Assembly (NCBI RefSeq): GCF_000523235.1
Contig: NZ_CP006850.1
Location: 2,108,001-2,172,000, forward strand
DNA from: Nocardia nova SH22a
GTDB taxonomy: Bacteria; Actinomycetota; Actinomycetes; Mycobacteriales; Mycobacteriaceae
Reading direction: 5' to 3'
DNA length: 64,000 nucleotides
A model generated the notes under the pieces. It did not search any database. It saw only the letters and a program-made list of their open reading frames with translations, and had not been told where the DNA came from. Of the stretch, positions 61,426 through 64,000 are shown piece by piece. Position 1 is the stretch's first letter, and each line of letters begins with the position of its first letter. Made by a program: the position numbers and the translations under genes.

Positions 61426-62181
61426 GTGACGAGCATGTGGGGCGCACCGTTGCGTTCGCGCTGGCGGGGATCGCGCCGCCGCGATCCGGAGCAGGCGCGT
61501 TTCCTGACCGTGGCATCACTGCGCTGGGTGCTCGCCAATCGCGCCTACACCCCGTGGTATCTGGTGCGGTACTACCGGCTGTTCAAATTCCGGATGGCCA
61601 ATCCGCACATCGTGCTGCGCGGCATGGTCTTTCTGGGCCGCCGCGTCGAGATCCACGCGACGCCGGAACTCGGCCGCATGGAGATCGGCAAGTGGGTGCA
61701 CATCGGCGACGGCAACGCCCTGCGCTGTCACGAGGGCTCCCTGCGCATCGGCGACAAGGTGGTCTTCGGCAAGGACAATGTCGTCAACACCTACCTCGAC
61801 ATCGAGATCGGTGAGTCGACGCTGGTGGCCGACTGGTGCTACATCTGCGACTTCGACCATCGGATGGACGATGTGAACATGCCGATCAAGGATCAGGGGA
61901 TCGTCAAGAGCCCCGTCCGGATCGGCCCCGACACCTGGATCGCGGCGAAGGTGACCGTCCTGCGCGAAACCGCCGTCGGCCGCGGCTGCGTCCTCGGCGC
62001 GCACGCCGTGGTGAAGGGCGATATCCCGGACTACAGCATCGCGGTCGGCGCCCCCGCGCGTGTGGTGAAGAACCGCAAGAAGGCCTGGGACGACGCCGCC
62101 GAGGAGCGGGCCCGCCACGCGGCCGCCCTCGCCGATATCGCGCGCAAGAAGGCCGGAGTCGGGGCGGGTTCCGACGACTGA
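61426..62181 (+). CDS. Hexapeptide-repeat acyltransferase (Rv3034c-like)
   Basis: A 251-residue left-handed beta-helix transferase. Hexapeptide repeats run from about residue 60 to 200 (VEIHATPELGRMEIG, GDKVVFGKDNVVNTYLDIEIG, GAHAVVKGDIPDYSIAVGAPA). The catalytic-type His is in CDFDHRMDDV. The C-terminal block IAVGAPARVVKNRKKAWDD is characteristic of maltose/galactoside O-acetyltransferase relatives. It would acetylate or acylate a sugar or glycolipid. GTG 61426 or ATG 61435 is the start. It is divergent from the lipoprotein gene, matching the M. tuberculosis order. Confidence 0.87.
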   Translation: MTSMWGAPLRSRWRGSRRRDPEQARFLTVASLRWVLANRAYTPWYLVRYYRLFKFRMANPHIVLRGMVFLGRRVEIHATPELGRMEIGKWVHIGDGNALRCHEGSLRIGDKVVFGKDNVVNTYLDIEIGESTLVADWCYICDFDHRMDDVNMPIKDQGIVKSPVRIGPDTWIAAKVTVLRETAVGRGCVLGAHAVVKGDIPDYSIAVGAPARVVKNRKKAWDDAAEERARHAAALADIARKKAGVGAGSDD

Positions 62182-62238
62182 GCACCCGCGGGTCCCGATG
62201 AGCCGTCGCTGTCGGCGCCCGCGGGTAGCGTTCCCGCC

Positions 62239-62778
62239 ATGAATCGGTACGCGGCGTGGCTGCGCGGGATCATGCCCAGCAACCCCAATATGCGCAACGA
62301 GAAGTTGCGGGCGGTCTTCGAAGGGCTCGGATTCGAGGGCGTGGGATCGGTGCTCGCCAGTGGCAACATCGTGTTCGGCAGTGCCGAAACGGATACCGCC
62401 GCAATGGAGTCCCGCATCCAGGAGGCCTTGCGCTCGGAGCTGGGGATCGGCGGCGGCACCATCATCCGCAGCCGCGGCGAATTGCAGGCGCTGGTGGATT
62501 CCGATCCCTTTCCCGGTCTCACCCACGGGCGCGGCACCTATCTCACCACGACCTTCATCAAGAGCCGCCCGGACACCCTCCCGCCGGAGGTCCCGGCGTC
62601 GCTGGATGCCGCCGTCCGGATCGTCGGCTACGACCGGACCGCCGCGGCGCTGCTGGCGGTCATCGACAACTCGGTCGCCGGTACGCCCAACCACATGGCC
62701 TGGATGGAGACGGTCTACGGCAAGGAGATCACCACCCGCACCTGGCTCACGGTCCAGAAGGTGCTCGCCAAGCTCTAG
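62239..62778 (+). CDS. DUF1697 domain protein
   Basis: A 179-residue protein of the DUF1697 family. It has the N-terminal RYAAWLRGIMPSNPNMRNEKLRAVFEGLGF, the central VLASGNIVF motif and C-terminal GTPNHMAWMETVYGKEITTRTWLTVQKVL, all in the expected order and at full length. The family has no established function; structures show a ferredoxin-like fold. It stands alone 57 bp after the acyltransferase and before a TetR gene in the opposite direction. Confidence 0.9.
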   Translation: MNRYAAWLRGIMPSNPNMRNEKLRAVFEGLGFEGVGSVLASGNIVFGSAETDTAAMESRIQEALRSELGIGGGTIIRSRGELQALVDSDPFPGLTHGRGTYLTTTFIKSRPDTLPPEVPASLDAAVRIVGYDRTAAALLAVIDNSVAGTPNHMAWMETVYGKEITTRTWLTVQKVLAKL

Positions 62779-62879
62779 CCCCGCGAACTGTACGAATCAA
62801 CCAACCGGAAGGTATTGACTGCGCACGGATCAGGAGGAGACTGGTCTATACACCGGAGCACCGGAAAAAGTCGAGTAGC

Positions 62880-62897
62880 CGATCGAGACGTCGATCG
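62880..62897. promoter_or_regulatory. Palindrome downstream of the TetR gene
   Basis: CGATCGA and TCGATCG are perfect arms around GACG. It lies in the 245-bp gap between convergent genes, so it may be a weak terminator or simply a chance CGATCG-rich dyad. Confidence 0.25.
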
Positions 62898-63023
62898 ATG
62901 AACGAGGCGGTTTCCAGGATCTGGCCAGGCCCCCGGCAAGCCAGTCGAGAGTTTCGAAGATCAGCGACGACTGAGATTCGGATATCGATGGAGACTACCG
63001 GGGACTGCTGTGTCCGGGGGTTC

Positions 63024-63707
63024 TCAGCCGAAGGTCATTGCCGCGCGGACCTGTTCCGGGTCCAGCGGGCGGCCGGGCAGTGGATGCGCCGCTTCGGCGC
63101 GCAGACCGTCGAGCAGGGTCGCCAGATGCCGCCGCCAGGCGTCGGGGGCGATATCGCGCACCCCGTCGGTGGCCCGGACCACCGACCAGACCAGGAGCCC
63201 GATATCGGTGTCGGTGATGTCGGGACGCAGCTGCCCGGATGTCCGGGCGCGCTCGACCACCTGCTGGAACAGTTCGTGCCCTTGATGTTTCGCGATCTCG
63301 ATCGGGCTGTCGGGGGGCAGTGAGTAGACGCAGATATCGGTGAAGCCGCGGTCGCGGGCCTGCAGTTGCGCGATGGCCGTGAGGTGGTCGACCAGCCCGG
63401 TCCACGGATCGGTGATGCGCAGCGCGGCCTCGGCACTGCGCCCGGATTCCAGGACGATGTCCAGCAGCGCCTCGCTGATCAGCGCCTCGCGGGTGGGGAA
63501 GTGGTTGTAGAGCGTGCCGATACTGACACCGGCATCGCGCGCGATCTGATTGAGCGACGCCTCCAGTCCCTCGGCGCCGAACCTGGTCCGGGCGGCGGCG
63601 GCGATCTTGTCGCGATTGTCGCGGGCGTCGCGACGCCGGGGCCGTGACGAACCTGCCGGGCCCGCGGCGGCCACTGTGCTGTCACCGTCAGCGACCTTCT
63701 CGACCAT
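63024..63707 (-). CDS. TetR-family transcriptional repressor
   Basis: A 227-residue regulator. The HTH reads ASLNQIARDAGVSIGTLYNHFPTREALI at about residues 49-76, after a basic N-terminal extension (SRPRRRDARDNRDKI). The C-terminal domain ends in a proline-rich tail. It is divergent from a dehydrogenase gene at 63804, and three copies of one 16-bp site fill the gap, so it is very probably an autorepressor and a repressor of that gene. Confidence 0.88.
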   Translation of the reverse strand: MVEKVADGDSTVAAAGPAGSSRPRRRDARDNRDKIAAAARTRFGAEGLEASLNQIARDAGVSIGTLYNHFPTREALISEALLDIVLESGRSAEAALRITDPWTGLVDHLTAIAQLQARDRGFTDICVYSLPPDSPIEIAKHQGHELFQQVVERARTSGQLRPDITDTDIGLLVWSVVRATDGVRDIAPDAWRRHLATLLDGLRAEAAHPLPGRPLDPEQVRAAMTFG

Positions 63708-63723
63708 GGATTCACTCTACAAC

Positions 63724-63784
63724 TTGATAACCCTCTCAACTCGAGCTTAACTTGAGTGGGTTATCAAGTTGAGTGGGTTCTCAA
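63724..63784. promoter_or_regulatory. Triple operator for the divergent TetR/dehydrogenase pair
   Basis: Three 16-bp sites fit TTGAGNGGGTTNTCAA. They lie at 63724-63739 (reverse orientation), 63752-63767 and 63769-63784. The first two create a perfect 13-bp inverted repeat AACTTGATAACCC/GGGTTATCAAGTT (63721-63770), and the last two are 17-bp tandem repeats. They lie 16 bp from the TetR start and 20 bp from the dehydrogenase start. Confidence 0.8.
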
Positions 63785-63803
63785 ATTCTCTGGAGGTACG
63801 GAT

Positions 63804-64000
63804 ATGTCTCATCTCGCGGTGTTCGGCGCCGGTCCCGCGCTCGGTCTGTCGGCGGCGCTGCGGTTCGGTCGCGCCGGGTACTCGGTCACCCTGATCGGGC
63901 GCAATGCGGCGACGCTCGAACCGCTGCGCGATCGGCTCGCGGCCGAGGAGGTGGCGGTGGATGTGCTGCTGGCCGATCTCACGGACGAATCGGCCGTGGC
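63804..64000 (+). CDS. Short-chain dehydrogenase-like protein, N-terminal part
   Basis: The gene runs off the right edge; 65 residues are present. It begins MSHLAVFGAGPALGLSAALRF, a Rossmann dinucleotide loop of the form GxGxxLG found in SDR-like NAD(P) proteins, followed by YSVTLIGRN and an acidic DLTDESA, the position contacting the adenine ring. GGAGG lies 7 bases before ATG 63804. It is controlled in all likelihood by the divergent TetR gene through the triple operator. Confidence 0.8.
   Translation, partial: MSHLAVFGAGPALGLSAALRFGRAGYSVTLIGRNAATLEPLRDRLAAEEVAVDVLLADLTDESAV

Noticed and set aside
62898..63323. Plus-strand gene starting at ATG 62898
   Set aside because: The frame runs into and antisense through the TetR gene and has no domain or ribosome site.

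Overview
The window is high-GC DNA from a mycolic-acid actinomycete, most consistent with Nocardia. Three things point there. A locus from 48349 to 62181 has nearly the same gene order as the fecB-ctaD-serB2-Rv3041c-to-Rv3034c segment of Mycobacterium tuberculosis. There are mycobacterial-type CYP51, ChoD, MceB and MmpL proteins. And there is a cluster matching the nocardiolactone (nlt) beta-lactone genes known from pathogenic Nocardia.

Layout. 2-5585: the end of an NRAMP metal transporter, cholesterol oxidase, an AraC regulator, and a CYP51/short-chain dehydrogenase pair. 5716-10930: a TetR regulator divergent from a coupled operon (metal-dependent hydrolase, 2Fe-2S reductase, Baeyer-Villiger monooxygenase, dehydrogenase), with a perfect 10-bp dyad operator between them. 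10997-17011: small and membrane genes (a four-helix membrane protein behind a dyad repeat, an orphan MceB, GlsB- and HdeD-like stress proteins) and a TetR/dehydrogenase pair. 17024-25752: an eight-gene polycistron on the minus strand that starts with NltA/NltB/NltC/NltD-like beta-lactone enzymes and continues, with 4-bp stop-start overlaps, into a PapA-like acyltransferase, an MmpL transporter and a hotdog thioesterase. 26110-29084: a dehydrogenase and galT-galK. 29200-32995: a secreted protein, a cell-wall amidase with a Pro/Gln/Ser-rich tail, and a CobW-type GTPase. 33037-37385: molybdopterin genes in two divergent operons (moeA-moaCB fusion-moaE and moaA-moaD). 37401-39929: nadE, a TetR/flavin-reductase pair, and a small zinc-free L36 gene behind a Zur-like box.

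40239-47333: class Ib ribonucleotide reductase. nrdH-nrdI-nrdE is separated from nrdF by a VapBC-type toxin-antitoxin pair and mgtE. Both nrd transcripts carry two NrdR-like boxes exactly 32 bp apart, so they are probably co-repressed although split. 47384-48302: a lower-GC stretch with degenerate sequence, a direct repeat and a SapA-like secreted protein that looks acquired. 48349-62181: the mycobacteria-like syntenic block, interrupted by two GC-rich tandem-repeat islands (19-bp period near 53240, 77-bp period near 56336). 62239-64000: a DUF1697 gene and a TetR/dehydrogenase pair with three copies of one 16-bp operator.

The most interesting system is the extended nlt polycistron. A pseudo-thiolase partner lacking all three catalytic residues, an unknown small membrane protein, an acyltransferase and an RND lipid exporter are all translationally linked to beta-lactone synthesis. 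This suggests that the beta-lactone or its mycolate-like 2-alkyl-3-hydroxy acid precursor is acylated and exported.
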